Shown in pieces: positions 1 through 11,312 of a stretch of 64,000 bases of DNA; the first letter of the stretch is position 1; every line of letters begins with the position of its first letter. Made by a program: the position numbers and the translations under genes. This stretch comes from Methanocaldococcus fervens AG86 (GTDB lineage: Archaea; AGJL01; Methanococci; Methanococcales; Methanocaldococcaceae), in NCBI RefSeq assembly GCF_000023985.1, contig NC_013156.1, positions 546,363-610,362 of the forward strand, written 5' to 3'. The notes under the pieces are model-generated. The model saw only the letters and a list, made by a program, of their open reading frames with translations. It ran no database searches and was not told where the DNA came from.

Positions 1-1224
1 TTAGAAGAGATGGGTTGTGATTCAATATATATTAAAGATATGGCAGGTCTTTTAACTCCTTACGAAGGATATGAATTAGTTAAAAGATTGAAAGAGGAGG
101 TTTCAGTTCCAATTGGTGTTCATAGCCACTGCACCAGCGGTTTAGCCCCAATGACTTATTTGAAGGTTATAGAGGCAGGAGCTGATATGGTAGATTGTAC
201 AATATCACCATTTGCCATGGGAACTTCTCAGCCACCAACAGAAAGTATTGTTGTAGCGTTAAAAGGAACTAAATATGACACTGGCTTAGATTTGAAGTTA
301 TTGAATGAGATTAGAGATTACTTCATGAAAGTTAGGGAGAAATATAAAATGCTATTCTCTCCAATATCCCAAATTGTTGATGCAAGGGTTTTGGTATATC
401 AAGTTCCAGGGGGGATGTTGTCTAACTTAGTATCTCAGCTCAAAGAGCAGGGAGCTTTGGATAAGTTTGAGGATGTTTTAAAAGAGATTCCAAGGGTTAG
501 AAAGGATTTGGGTTATCCTCCATTAGTTACCCCAACCTCTCAGATAGTTGGAACTCAAGCAGTTTTAAATGTCTTAACTGAAGAGAGATACAAGATTATA
601 ACAAATGAAGTAGTTAACTATGTAAAAGGCTTTTATGGAAAACCACCAGCTCCAATCAACCCAGAGTTGTTGAAGAGAGTTTTAGATGAAGGGGAGAAGC
701 CAATTACCTGCAGACCTGCAGATTTATTAGAGCCAGAATGGGAGAAAGTTAAAAAGGAAGCTGAAGAAAAAGGAATTGTTAAGAAAGAGGAGGATATATT
801 AACCTATGCATTGTATCCACAAATTGCTGTTAAGTTCTTAAGAGGGGAGTTGAAAGCTGAGCCCATACCAAAAGAAAAAGATATTGGAAAGATTTTAGAG
901 ATCCCAACAGAGTATATTGTAGAAGTTGATGGGGAGAAATTTGAAGTTAGAGTAGAACCAAAGATTGGGACAGAGTTGAAGAGGAAGAAAGAAATTGTAA
1001 CTGCAGAAATGGAAGGGGCTGTGACATCACCATTTAGAGGAATGGTAACCAAGATTAAGGTTAAAGAAGGAGACAAAGTTAAGAAAGGAGATGTCATTGT
1101 TGTATTAGAGGCAATGAAGATGGAGCATCCAATAGAAAGCCCTGTTGAGGGAACAGTTGAGAAGATATTGATTGATGAAGGAGATGCCGTGAATGTTGGA
1201 GACGTAATTATGATTATTAAATAA
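1..1224 (+). CDS. pycB: Pyruvate carboxylase subunit B (biotin carrier/carboxyltransferase), 5' end outside window
   Basis: This is the carboxyltransferase plus biotin-carrier subunit of the two-subunit archaeal pyruvate carboxylase, which makes oxaloacetate from pyruvate. The reading frame is open from base 1, so the start lies upstream; I recall about 567 residues for the M. jannaschii protein, so roughly 160 are missing. Visible features are the KDMAGLL strand, the metal-binding HSHCTSG motif, a conserved carboxylase domain and a C-terminal biotinyl domain with EAMKMEH, whose lysine codon is at 1117-1119. The biotin carboxylase subunit follows 62 bases downstream on the same strand. Oxaloacetate decarboxylase alpha subunits look alike, but the adjacent biotin carboxylase argues for pyruvate carboxylase. 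Confidence 0.93.
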   Translation, partial: LEEMGCDSIYIKDMAGLLTPYEGYELVKRLKEEVSVPIGVHSHCTSGLAPMTYLKVIEAGADMVDCTISPFAMGTSQPPTESIVVALKGTKYDTGLDLKLLNEIRDYFMKVREKYKMLFSPISQIVDARVLVYQVPGGMLSNLVSQLKEQGALDKFEDVLKEIPRVRKDLGYPPLVTPTSQIVGTQAVLNVLTEERYKIITNEVVNYVKGFYGKPPAPINPELLKRVLDEGEKPITCRPADLLEPEWEKVKKEAEEKGIVKKEEDILTYALYPQIAVKFLRGELKAEPIPKEKDIGKILEIPTEYIVEVDGEKFEVRVEPKIGTELKRKKEIVTAEMEGAVTSPFRGMVTKIKVKEGDKVKKGDVIVVLEAMKMEHPIESPVEGTVEKILIDEGDAVNVGDVIMIIK

Positions 1225-1286
1225 AACATTAATTAAACTTTTTTTACTTTATAAAATTTACAACTAAACTTATTTTTGGTGAAATC

Positions 1287-2792
1287 ATGTTTAACAAAGT
1301 TTTAATCGCAAATAGGGGGGAAATAGCAATTAGAATTATAAGGGCATGTTGGGAGTTAGGGATTAAGACGGTTGCAGTTTACTCTGAAGCAGATAAAAGG
1401 TCTCTGCATGTAACTTTAGCTGATGAAGCCTACTGCATAGGTCCATCTCCAGCAGCGAAGAGTTATCTAAACATTGATGCTATTCTAAACGTCGCTGAAA
1501 AGGCAAAAGTTGATGCTATTCATCCAGGTTATGGATTCTTAGCCGAAAATGCTGAATTTGCGAGAGCTGTTAAAAAAGCAGGTTTTGAATTTATTGGTCC
1601 AAATCCCAAAGCTATAGAGGCAATGGGGAGTAAAATTAACGCTAAAAAAATCATGAAAAAAGCAGGAGTTCCTTTAATCCCTGGTAGTGATGGTGCTGTT
1701 GAAGATGTTGATGAGGCAATAGAGATAGCTGAAGCTATTGGTTTTCCAGTAGTTGTTAAGGCCTCCGCTGGCGGTGGAGGAATGGGGATGAGCGTTGCCT
1801 ACAGTAAAGAAGAATTAAAGGATGTTATAGAATCTGCAAAAAATATTGCTAAAAGTGCATTTGGTGATCCAACAGTATTTATTGAAAAATATTTGGAAAA
1901 TCCAAGACATATTGAAATCCAACTTTTAGGAGATAAACATGGAAATATCATCCATTTAGGAGATAGGGAATGTTCTATCCAAAGAAGACATCAAAAATTG
2001 ATTGAGGAGGCTCCATCTCCAATAATGACTGAAGAATTAAGAGAAAGAATGGGGGAGGCTGCAATTAAAGCAGGAAAGGCAATAAACTACGATAGTGCAG
2101 GGACTGTTGAGTTTTTATATGAAAATGGAAACTTCTACTTCTTAGAGATGAACACAAGGATACAGGTTGAGCACACAGTTACAGAGCAAGTTACTGGGAT
2201 TGATTTAGTTAAAGCTATGATTAAAATAGCTGCTGGAGAAGAATTAAGTATAAAACAGGAGGATGTTGAGATAAGAGGGCATGCAATTGAGTGCAGAATA
2301 AACGCTGAAGACCCATTAAATGACTTCGTCCCATGCCCAGGAAAAATAAAGCTTTACAGATCCCCAGGAGGACCGGGAGTTAGAATAGACAGCGGTATTT
2401 GTGGAGGGGCAGAGATTCCTCCATATTACGATTCAATGGTAGCTAAGCTTATAACTTATGGTAACAGTAGGGAAGAGGCAATAGCAAGGATGAGAAGGGC
2501 TTTAAAAGAGTATGTTATAGTAGGAATTACAACAAACATTCCGTTCCACAGGGCTGTTTTAGAAGAAGAGAACTTCTTAAAAGGAAATATCTCAACACAC
2601 TATGTTGAGCAGAATATGCACAAATTGAAGACAAGAATGGTTCAATACGCATTAGAAACAAGAGATTTGTATAGCGTAGTTTCAGAAAAAGTATTTGAGA
2701 AGAATAAAAAGATTGTTGCAGCAATGGGCGGTTTAACAATGTATATCTCCCAAATTATGAAAGAGAACGAAAAAAATAAAAAGAAACTGTAA
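1287..2792 (+). CDS. pycA: Pyruvate carboxylase subunit A (biotin carboxylase)
   Basis: This is the ATP-dependent biotin carboxylase subunit, which carboxylates the biotin carried by the subunit encoded just upstream. The 501-residue protein has the N-terminal [16 protein letters not shown] fold, [11 protein letters not shown] near residue 79, the glycine-rich ATP-grasp loop GGGGMGM near residue 163, and [10 protein letters not shown] near residue 288. It ends with a short charged lysine-rich tail. The start is an ATG preceded by GGTGA. It also resembles the biotin carboxylase of acetyl-CoA carboxylase, but methanogens of this group use it for pyruvate carboxylation. Confidence 0.94.
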   Translation: MFNKVLIANRGEIAIRIIRACWELGIKTVAVYSEADKRSLHVTLADEAYCIGPSPAAKSYLNIDAILNVAEKAKVDAIHPGYGFLAENAEFARAVKKAGFEFIGPNPKAIEAMGSKINAKKIMKKAGVPLIPGSDGAVEDVDEAIEIAEAIGFPVVVKASAGGGGMGMSVAYSKEELKDVIESAKNIAKSAFGDPTVFIEKYLENPRHIEIQLLGDKHGNIIHLGDRECSIQRRHQKLIEEAPSPIMTEELRERMGEAAIKAGKAINYDSAGTVEFLYENGNFYFLEMNTRIQVEHTVTEQVTGIDLVKAMIKIAAGEELSIKQEDVEIRGHAIECRINAEDPLNDFVPCPGKIKLYRSPGGPGVRIDSGICGGAEIPPYYDSMVAKLITYGNSREEAIARMRRALKEYVIVGITTNIPFHRAVLEEENFLKGNISTHYVEQNMHKLKTRMVQYALETRDLYSVVSEKVFEKNKKIVAAMGGLTMYISQIMKENEKNKKKL

Positions 2793-2812
2793 ATATCCCA
2801 TAAACAGTAATA

Positions 2813-2820
2813 TTTATATA
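2813..2820 (+). promoter_or_regulatory. TATA box of the aIF5A gene
   Basis: The octamer TTTATATA lies in the short gap between pycA and the aIF5A gene. At usual archaeal spacing, transcription would start about 25 bases further on, giving a leader of about 45 bases. A separate promoter fits the different roles of the two neighbours. This is inferred from sequence only. Confidence 0.5.
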
Positions 2821-2888
2821 ATATGAGGAAATAGTTATTTAAAGCTTCATTTTTCTTTTTAAATGAAATTGAATAAAAGGTGATAATA

Positions 2889-3287
2889 ATGCCAGGAACA
2901 AAACAAGTTAACGTTGGTTCATTGAAAGTTGGACAGTATGTTATGATTGATGGAGTTCCATGTGAGATTGTAGATATTAGCGTTTCAAAGCCAGGAAAAC
3001 ACGGAGGAGCTAAGGCAAGAGTTGTAGGAATTGGAATATTCGATAAAGTTAAGAAGGAATTTGTTGCTCCAACATCAAGCAAAGTAGAAGTTCCAATAAT
3101 TGACAGAAGAAAAGGACAAGTCTTAGCTTTAATGGGAGATATGGTTCAAATCATGGACTTAGAAACTTACGAAACCTTAGAGTTGCCAATTCCAGAAGGT
3201 ATTGAAGGTTTAGAACCAGGAGGAGAAGTTGAATACATTGAAGCTGTAGGTCAATACAAAATAACAAGAGTTATTGGCGGAAAATAA
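2889..3287 (+). CDS. eif5A: Translation initiation factor 5A (hypusine protein)
   Basis: Archaeal IF5A binds the ribosome and helps it make difficult peptide bonds. The 132-residue protein carries the loop SKPGKHGGAKA; Lys37 in that loop is the residue converted to (deoxy)hypusine in the family. An N-terminal SH3-like domain is followed by an OB fold ending near VEYIEAVGQYKITRVIGGK. An in-frame GTG exists at 2880, but the ATG at 2889 is preferred because AGGTGAT sits directly upstream and the protein then begins MPGTKQ as in relatives. A T-rich stretch after the stop could end transcription. Confidence 0.96.
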   Translation: MPGTKQVNVGSLKVGQYVMIDGVPCEIVDISVSKPGKHGGAKARVVGIGIFDKVKKEFVAPTSSKVEVPIIDRRKGQVLALMGDMVQIMDLETYETLELPIPEGIEGLEPGGEVEYIEAVGQYKITRVIGGK

Positions 3288-3319
3288 ATGTTTTTTATTT
3301 TTAATTTTAAAAATTTTAA

Positions 3320-4042
3320 TTAAATCTCAAAAACACCATTTATGGTTCTTATAACAACTCTATCAACATATTTTTTTGCTATTTTTCCCAATTCTTTTAA
3401 CTCATCTTCCTTAGGCATAGGTAGTTTCTTAAATTCTTCATCATAAGCATCTTTTGGTTCAAACTGCTGAATTGCATACAAATCACAATCTTTAACTGTT
3501 TTTGCTATCTCTTCAATATCTTCCTTATCCATAACCATTGGAACAAAAGTTGTTCTACATTCAACAAATACATTATTTTTTTTGCATAAATCAATAATTT
3601 TAAGGATTTTCTTTTTAATTTCCTCTCCATCTTCTTTACATTTTACAAACTCTTTATATTTATCAAATTTGCACTTTACATCTATGGCAACATAATCAAT
3701 TAAGTTATTTTTTACGAGCTCTTCAATAACCTCTGGTCTTGTTCCATTTGTATCAATTTTAACTGGAAAACCTTTTTCTTTTGCATATTTGGCTATTTCA
3801 ATTACAGCGTCTTTTTGTAAAGTTGGTTCTCCTCCACTTATAACAATAGCATCTGCAAAGAAAAAATCAATGTTATTAAAAAGCTCTTCAACTGTCATCT
3901 CCTTTTTATGCCCTAAAATATGATTTAAGTTATGGCAATAAGGGCATCTCATATTACATCCATGTAAAAATATCACTGCAGAGCATTTTTTTGGATAATC
4001 TATTGTTGATAAATCTACTATCCCTGAAACAATAACTTTCAT
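3320..4042 (-). CDS. Radical SAM activating protein (NrdG/PflA-like)
   Basis: This radical S-adenosylmethionine protein resembles the activases that place a glycyl radical on anaerobic ribonucleotide reductase or pyruvate formate-lyase. The 240-residue protein has the cluster motif C-x3-C-x2-C at Cys29, Cys33 and Cys36 within HGCNMRCPYCHN, and a following GGEPTLQ segment that contacts the methionyl group. The length fits the short NrdG-like type with no extra ferredoxin domain. No glycyl radical enzyme gene is next to it. The exact partner is unknown; an anaerobic ribonucleotide reductase role is the best guess. Confidence 0.82.
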   Translation of the reverse strand: MKVIVSGIVDLSTIDYPKKCSAVIFLHGCNMRCPYCHNLNHILGHKKEMTVEELFNNIDFFFADAIVISGGEPTLQKDAVIEIAKYAKEKGFPVKIDTNGTRPEVIEELVKNNLIDYVAIDVKCKFDKYKEFVKCKEDGEEIKKKILKIIDLCKKNNVFVECRTTFVPMVMDKEDIEEIAKTVKDCDLYAIQQFEPKDAYDEEFKKLPMPKEDELKELGKIAKKYVDRVVIRTINGVFEI

Positions 4043-4082
4043 CTTCCCACCAACCTTTTATAAATGCTTGATCAAAACGGAT

Positions 4083-4109
4083 GCATTGCCTCGCTTCGCT
4101 CGGCAATGC
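4083..4109. repeat. GC-rich hairpin between convergently placed gene ends and starts
   Basis: GCATTGCC (4083-4090) and GGCAATGC (4102-4109) form a perfect 8-bp stem around an 11-base loop. The segment is far more GC-rich than the surrounding AT-rich DNA. Next to it, 4068-4078 reads GTTTTGATCAA on the minus strand, a core also found near hairpins at 32366 and 55504. It lies downstream of the ATPase gene and upstream of the activase gene, both on the minus strand. It may be a terminator, an RNA structure, or a copy of a small palindromic element. Confidence 0.6.
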
Positions 4110-4137
4110 CTCTTAATTAAAGTAGGGCTGAACATTA

Positions 4138-6540
<2,403 letters not shown>

Positions 6541-6568
6541 ACATATCCCCAAAAATAAAATAATAAGA

Positions 6569-7408
6569 TTATTTAGCAAAGTATTTTAAAACATCCTTCT
6601 CAGTAATAATCCCCACAACCTTTAAATCATCATCAACTACTGGCAAAGCTCCAATATCATTATTTATCATTGTTTCAGCTACTTCTCTCAGCTTATATCC
6701 TTCTTTAGCAGTTATAACATCCCTCTTCATAATCTCTTCCATTCTAACGTTTGTTATCTCCCTAACATTTCCTGTCTGCATCTGATTAAAAGCCCAATCA
6801 CCACCTAAAAGCTTTATAAAATCAGTTGAAGTTATAATCCCCACTAATCTCTCCTCACTAACAACCGGCAATCTTCTAAATCCATTTCTAACCATGGTTC
6901 TTGCAACATCTTTTAATCTCTCTCCTGGTGTAGCTACGATAACATCTCTCGTTATATAATCATCAATTGTCTCGCTTTCGTCTATTTTATTTAATAAAGC
7001 CCTTATTGTGTCTCTCTCTGTAATTAATGAAATTAACTGGTTATCATCATTAACTATAGGGACTCCACCAACATTTTTTGTTAAAAACGTCTCTATAGCC
7101 TCATCAATATCTGCATTCTCCTTGAGAGTTATAACATTCTCCTCCATTATCTCTCTAACTGGCTCGTTTATAGCTGCTAAAAAATTCCTTCCATGCTTCT
7201 CTCTAATGAGGTTGTATTTTGAACCCCCTCCCATGAAATTTACGATATCCATGCTCGTAATGATACCAACAACCTTATTATTTCCAGGATTTACAACTGG
7301 CAATCTTCTGTATTTGTTTTCATTCATTGTCATTAATGCCTTTCTTATTGTAGTTGTTGGATATACCGTAACAACTTCTTTATTTTTAGCTATTTTAGTT
7401 ACTTTCAC
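6569..7408 (-). CDS. Four-CBS-domain adenine nucleotide sensor
   Basis: The 279-residue protein is built of four consecutive CBS domains and nothing else. The repeats are seen in recurring segments such as RRLPVV and VVGIITSMDIV, LISLITERDTI, LVGIITSTDFI and VVGIITEKDVL. It corresponds to M. jannaschii MJ1225, whose structure was described as an archaeal relative of the AMP-activated kinase gamma subunit that binds AMP and ATP. No kinase gene is near. Its position directly upstream of the proton ATPase suggests, without proof, that it reports energy charge to that pump. Confidence 0.88.
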   Translation of the reverse strand: MKVTKIAKNKEVVTVYPTTTIRKALMTMNENKYRRLPVVNPGNNKVVGIITSMDIVNFMGGGSKYNLIREKHGRNFLAAINEPVREIMEENVITLKENADIDEAIETFLTKNVGGVPIVNDDNQLISLITERDTIRALLNKIDESETIDDYITRDVIVATPGERLKDVARTMVRNGFRRLPVVSEERLVGIITSTDFIKLLGGDWAFNQMQTGNVREITNVRMEEIMKRDVITAKEGYKLREVAETMINNDIGALPVVDDDLKVVGIITEKDVLKYFAK

Positions 7409-7512
7409 GCTTATCCCTCATGGCATTTTAATTTAAAACTTTAAATACTTCAAATGAAAATTAGATTTACAATAAATAATATTTTTCTCCTCACTATAAA
7501 ATAATTATCATT

Positions 7513-7920
7513 GTGGTTGATATGAAAGATGTGGAAAAAATTATAAAGGGAATAATAAAAGATATGAATCCAAGATTTAAGAAAAAAACTTTGGGAGAGT
7601 TGTTGGAGGAAGAGAAACCACATGTAATAATCAATGGTAAGAGGCATAGGATAAAAAGGAGAGAGCTCGAATTTTTAAAGGAAATTGCAAGTAAAAATTT
7701 AAGAATTCCTATTGTCTTAGAGGTTGATTCCTCGTTAGGAGGGGCCATAAAAGTTAGTGGAAAAGAAGAGGTCAAAGTTATCTCAAAGATATTGGGTAGG
7801 GAGATAGATATCTTTTCAGAAAAAGATGTAATGTATATATATAAACCAGAACTAAAAATTGTTAGGAAGGAGTTGCCAACAACAACACAGCTTATATTTA
7901 AGTTATCCTTATCTGACTAA
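7513..7920 (+). CDS. UPF0216 (DUF61) family protein
   Basis: This 135-residue protein belongs to an archaeal family of unknown function (UPF0216/DUF61). It is basic, with NPRFKKKTLGELLEEEKPHV and a KRHRIKRRELEFL segment typical of the family, and has no membrane segment. The start is uncertain: GTG at 7513 (used here) or ATG at 7522, which would remove three residues. It is divergent from the CBS gene and heads a run of small genes on the plus strand. Confidence 0.75.
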   Translation: MVDMKDVEKIIKGIIKDMNPRFKKKTLGELLEEEKPHVIINGKRHRIKRRELEFLKEIASKNLRIPIVLEVDSSLGGAIKVSGKEEVKVISKILGREIDIFSEKDVMYIYKPELKIVRKELPTTTQLIFKLSLSD

Positions 7921-7930
7921 AAGGGATATT

Positions 7931-8101
7931 ATGAAAAGAAAAAAATATTATGGAAGAGATCCAATAAAAAAGCTTTTAAATGACCCAGAAAATAGAGAGA
8001 AAATATTTAAATTTTTGTTTATCCTAAATATATGGGTATGGTTAGCAGTGTTTATTGGGGCAGTGATTTTTGTAATTTTAATGATAAAGTATTATTGGTG
8101 A
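7931..8101 (+). CDS. Small single-helix membrane protein
   Basis: This 56-residue protein starts with a basic segment (MKRKKYYGRDPIKKLL) and has one hydrophobic helix near residues 30-53 before ending in KYYW. The ATG at 7931 is preceded by GGGAT. A longer in-frame reading from 7859 overlaps the upstream gene and is unlikely. It is followed after four bases by another small membrane protein, so the pair probably forms part of one complex. No function can be assigned from the sequence. Confidence 0.65.
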   Translation: MKRKKYYGRDPIKKLLNDPENREKIFKFLFILNIWVWLAVFIGAVIFVILMIKYYW

Positions 8102-8105
8102 TAAA

Positions 8106-8384
8106 ATGAATATATTTGTCTGGATTTTTGCAATTATTGCATTGAGCTTTTCAGCATTGGTAGGGTTAAGACTCTCTTTTAAAAAAGAGACTTCTAACGT
8201 TTTAATTGGGGAATCTTTATTAACTGTAGTTATTGGAACTTTGATAGTAGTTATTTCTCAAAAATACAATATTGCCTTTGCCGATACAATTGCCTTAGCC
8301 CTATTTATATGTGGAGTAGTTGGAGCGTTTGCCTTCTGTAAGGTAATAGGTGGAGATAATGGAAATGCAAAACAGCCAAATTAA
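8106..8384 (+). CDS. Three-helix membrane protein, MnhF/MrpF-like
   Basis: The 92-residue protein has three hydrophobic helices at about 4-20, 30-50 and 57-82. The segment AFADTIALALFICGVVGAFAF resembles the conserved part of the small F subunit of multisubunit cation/proton antiporters, and of related subunits of membrane hydrogenases. GGTGAT overlaps the previous stop codon and serves as its ribosome-binding site. No other antiporter or hydrogenase subunit is nearby, so the complex it serves is unknown. Confidence 0.55.
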   Translation: MNIFVWIFAIIALSFSALVGLRLSFKKETSNVLIGESLLTVVIGTLIVVISQKYNIAFADTIALALFICGVVGAFAFCKVIGGDNGNAKQPN

Positions 8385-9072
8385 TAAGGATGAGGTATTT
8401 ATTGTTGTTCCCGCATTTAACGAAGAAAAGATGATTGGAAAAACTCTAAAGAGTTTAAAAAAGGAAGGATATAAAAATATAATTGTTGTTGATGATGGCT
8501 CAGCTGACAAAACTTCAGAGATTGCCATAAAAGAGAATGTTATTGTATGTAGGCATTTATTAAATAGAGGTCTTGGAGGAGCTTTAGGAACCGGAATTAA
8601 ATGCGCTTTAATGTATAAACCAAAAATAATTGTAACTTTTGATGCAGATGGGCAACACCACCCCAAAGATATTGAAAAGGTTGTTAAGCCAATATTATTT
8701 GATGGCTTCGATATGGTTGTTGGTAGTAGGATGATGGATAAGAATGAGTTAAAAAACATGCCTTTAGTAAAAAGGATAGGTAATTTTGGATTAAACTTTA
8801 TAACTCGTTTGATGGGAGGTTATTTTGTAACTGACAGCCAAAGTGGTTTAAGGGCTTTCTCTTATGAAGCTGCTAAAAAAATAATAAAGGACTTAAAAAG
8901 TGATAGGTATGAAGTTTCTTCAGAATTTATAATCTTGGCCAAAAAACATAAGTTGAAATTAAAAGAAGTGCCAATAAAAACAATCTATACAGAATACTCA
9001 ATAAGTAGAGGAACTAACGTTATAACCGGCTTTAAAATCTTGTTTAAATTGATTATGCAGAAGATTTTTTAA
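8359..9072 (+). CDS. Family 2 glycosyltransferase, dolichol-phosphate mannose synthase type
   Basis: The 237-residue enzyme is a GT-A fold transferase likely to move a sugar from a nucleotide donor to a polyprenyl phosphate on the inner face of the membrane. It shows PAFNEE at 18-23, DDGS at 45-48, DADGQHHP from 95, and a VVGSR strand after it. The C-terminus has no clear helix. The ATG at 8359 overlaps the preceding gene by 26 bases and is preceded by AGGTGGAGAT, so I prefer it to GTG at 8350. The product could feed the AglB N-glycosylation pathway encoded 2.5 kb downstream; that link is inference. Confidence 0.85.
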   Translation: MEMQNSQINKDEVFIVVPAFNEEKMIGKTLKSLKKEGYKNIIVVDDGSADKTSEIAIKENVIVCRHLLNRGLGGALGTGIKCALMYKPKIIVTFDADGQHHPKDIEKVVKPILFDGFDMVVGSRMMDKNELKNMPLVKRIGNFGLNFITRLMGGYFVTDSQSGLRAFSYEAAKKIIKDLKSDRYEVSSEFIILAKKHKLKLKEVPIKTIYTEYSISRGTNVITGFKILFKLIMQKIF

Positions 9073-9075
9073 ATT

Positions 9076-10236
9076 TTATAACAAATCTTTCAAAATTTTA
9101 AATCCCATCCAAAATCTAAAGATTTTTAAAACCTTTATTATTAAAGATGCCTGTCTATCCATATCTCCATATTTATTGATATAATCAATTAGCTCACTTT
9201 TTGTTTTTAATTTTCCAATAATCTCATCCAAAGTATCATTTTTCAATTTTAAAAATAATTTTCTAATTATTAAGCTATTTTTTATCTCATTTCCAAATTC
9301 TTCCTTCCATTTTTTATCATAAAGCTCTAAATTATCTATCTCACCATTTAAATATCTGCTAATAATTTCTCCAGCTATCTTTCCTCCAACAGCTCCAAAA
9401 TACAGCCCTCCACCACTTAAAGGCTTTACATGGCATGCGGCATCTCCAACCAATAAAACATTATCCTTAACAGATCTCTCCAAATAACCAATCGGCAGAG
9501 AACCGGAAGAAAATTCAGTTATTGTTGCATTTTTCAATATCTCTTTTGCTGTTTCATTTTCGTTTATAAACTTCATCAGCTTGTTGTAGCAGTTCCCTCT
9601 ATCTAATAAGCCCACTCTAACTCTATCATCTCCCATTGGAATAATCCATGTAAAAAACCTTTCAGAATACCTCTTATCTAAAAAAACATAAACAAAATCA
9701 TCGTCACAGTCGGCATTAACCATTTCAAACTGACAACTCGACAAAATCTCCCTATTTTTATTATTAACTAAACCCAATTTTTTTCCTGTTATTGTTTTAG
9801 AGCCATCAGCACCAACAACAACTTCTGGATTTAAATATATTTTTTCTCCTAAATGAGATATTTTAACTTTATATCCTTTTTTATCTTTTTCAATTTCTCC
9901 ATAAGCTTTTAATAAAAAATCACATTTTTTTCCTGCTCTTATAGCTATATCTTTATCCATAACTTTTCTCTCAAAAACATAAGCCCTAATTTCCTCATTT
10001 CCAATTTTCACCATGTTGCTTTTTGAACAAATATAAGCTCCCCTAACTTTATTAACAACGCCTTTTGGATTACCGAGCTCTTTAGCTCCATTTTTGCTTA
10101 TTAATCCAGCACATTGTAAAGGAACTCCAATACTTTGATGCTCCTCAACAATTAAAACCCTACCATTTTTTATATTCTCCCCTGTAATACAACCTACTGG
10201 TCCTCCGCCAATGATAACAACATCATAGTCATCCAA
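9076..10236 (-). CDS. Geranylgeranyl reductase family flavoprotein
   Basis: This FAD-dependent reductase family saturates geranylgeranyl chains of archaeal lipids or related isoprenoids. The 386-residue protein begins with the dinucleotide-binding motif VVIIGGGPVGC, then CAGLISKNG, and near the middle has VGDAACHVKPLSGGGLYFGAVGGKIAGE, the second FAD contact. I chose the TTG at 10236, which follows GGTGAT and gives a start at DDYDVVIIGGG; a longer frame would overlap the divergent cbiE gene. The true substrate may be digeranylgeranylglycerophospholipid, but several paralogues usually exist, so the exact role is open. Confidence 0.8.
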   Translation of the reverse strand: MDDYDVVIIGGGPVGCITGENIKNGRVLIVEEHQSIGVPLQCAGLISKNGAKELGNPKGVVNKVRGAYICSKSNMVKIGNEEIRAYVFERKVMDKDIAIRAGKKCDFLLKAYGEIEKDKKGYKVKISHLGEKIYLNPEVVVGADGSKTITGKKLGLVNNKNREILSSCQFEMVNADCDDDFVYVFLDKRYSERFFTWIIPMGDDRVRVGLLDRGNCYNKLMKFINENETAKEILKNATITEFSSGSLPIGYLERSVKDNVLLVGDAACHVKPLSGGGLYFGAVGGKIAGEIISRYLNGEIDNLELYDKKWKEEFGNEIKNSLIIRKLFLKLKNDTLDEIIGKLKTKSELIDYINKYGDMDRQASLIIKVLKIFRFWMGFKILKDLL

Positions 10237-10303
10237 ATTATCACCAGAATCCCTAAATATTATTCCAAAATTAAAACTTATTATAAATAGTTTAAGGGAT
10301 AGC

Positions 10304-10927
10304 ATGATTTACATCGTAGGCATTGGTCCTGGAGATAAAGATTATTTAACCTTGAAAGCAGTAAATATTGTTGAAAATGCTGATTTGGTTGTAGGTAGTA
10401 AGAGAGCTTTGGGATTATTTAATTTGGACGAAGATAAAAAAATAATTTTAACGAAAAATTTAGTCGAGGAATTAAAAAATATACTAAATGATAAAGATAC
10501 AAAAAATAAAAATATTGCTATATTATCCACTGGAGATCCCTGCTTTAGCGGTTTGTTGAAAACACTATTAAAAATTGGCATTAAAAAAGAAGATATTGAG
10601 GTTATATCTGGCATTTCATCCATACAAATAGCAGCTTCAAAGTTAAAAATTTCTTGGGAGGATTATAATATCATAACCCTTCATGGAAAAGAAGAAAATA
10701 GGGAAAAGCTTTTAAACCTAATTAAAAATCATGAAAAAGTTATATTTTTACCAAACAATTTAAGAGATGATGTAAAATTTTTAATAAGTAATGGTATAAA
10801 TCCAGAAACAAAAATATGGGTTTTAGAAAATCTAACCTATCCAAACGAAAAAATAAGCTTAAAATCTCTAAAAGAAATATCGGAAGGAGAGTTTTCCTAT
10901 TTAACGGTTTGTGTTTATGAGGGGTAG
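10304..10927 (+). CDS. cbiE: Cobalt-precorrin-7 C5-methyltransferase
   Basis: CbiE methylates C5 of the corrin ring with S-adenosylmethionine in anaerobic cobalamin synthesis, needed for methanogen corrinoids. The 207-residue protein starts MIYIVGIGPGDKDYLTLKA, the standard tetrapyrrole methylase opening, with STGDPCFSG and VISGISSIQIAASKL further on. The C15 methylase/decarboxylase CbiT is not fused and not present nearby. The gene is divergent from the reductase gene and is followed after one base by crcB. Confidence 0.88.
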   Translation: MIYIVGIGPGDKDYLTLKAVNIVENADLVVGSKRALGLFNLDEDKKIILTKNLVEELKNILNDKDTKNKNIAILSTGDPCFSGLLKTLLKIGIKKEDIEVISGISSIQIAASKLKISWEDYNIITLHGKEENREKLLNLIKNHEKVIFLPNNLRDDVKFLISNGINPETKIWVLENLTYPNEKISLKSLKEISEGEFSYLTVCVYEG

Positions 10928-10928
10928 G

Positions 10929-11303
10929 ATGGTTAGGGAGCTGTTATTAATAGGCGTTGGAGGATTTTTTGGAGCTGTATTTAGGTATATAATTAGTGGA
11001 ATTATTCCAGTAAAATTTGGCATACCTACTGGAACTTTGGCAGTTAATTTAATAGGAAGTTTTATTTTAGGATTTTTGTTATATAGCTCTTTATTTACAT
11101 CAATATCTACTGAATATAAGTTGTTTATTGGAACTGGTTTCTGTGGAGCTTTAACAACGTTTTCAACCTTCTCTTATGAAACTTTTGCCTTGATTGATGA
11201 AGGATTGCTAATTAAATCTCTATTAAACATATTAATCAATGTAATTGGCTGTTTAATCATGGTTTATTTTGGTAGGGTTTTAGCACTCATTATATTTAAA
11301 TAG
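10929..11303 (+). CDS. crcB: Fluoride channel CrcB/Fluc
   Basis: This 124-residue, four-helix membrane protein is a fluoride-specific ion channel that lets fluoride escape the cell. Family signatures are GGFFGAVFRY near the N-terminus and GTGFCGALTTFSTFSYE in the third helix, with NLIGSFILGF in the second. Only one copy is present, so it would work as a homodimer. The ATG at 10929 follows GAGGGGTAGG; an upstream GTG overlapping cbiE is less likely. No fluoride riboswitch was recognised upstream, where the cbiE stop lies one base away. Confidence 0.92.
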   Translation: MVRELLLIGVGGFFGAVFRYIISGIIPVKFGIPTGTLAVNLIGSFILGFLLYSSLFTSISTEYKLFIGTGFCGALTTFSTFSYETFALIDEGLLIKSLLNILINVIGCLIMVYFGRVLALIIFK

Positions 11304-11312
11304 GTGAAATAA

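Noticed and set aside
804-1229. Minus-strand frame opposite pycB
   Set aside because: Shadow of the biotin carrier region; composition is Ser/Thr/Ile-rich and it has no start signal.
3320-4042. Assignment as pyruvate formate-lyase activase
   Set aside because: The protein lacks the extra cysteines seen in some PflA-type activases and no formate-lyase gene is near. I kept a general activase label.
4083-4109. CRISPR repeat unit
   Set aside because: The hairpin has no regularly spaced second copy nearby. No array of direct repeats with spacers was seen anywhere in the window.
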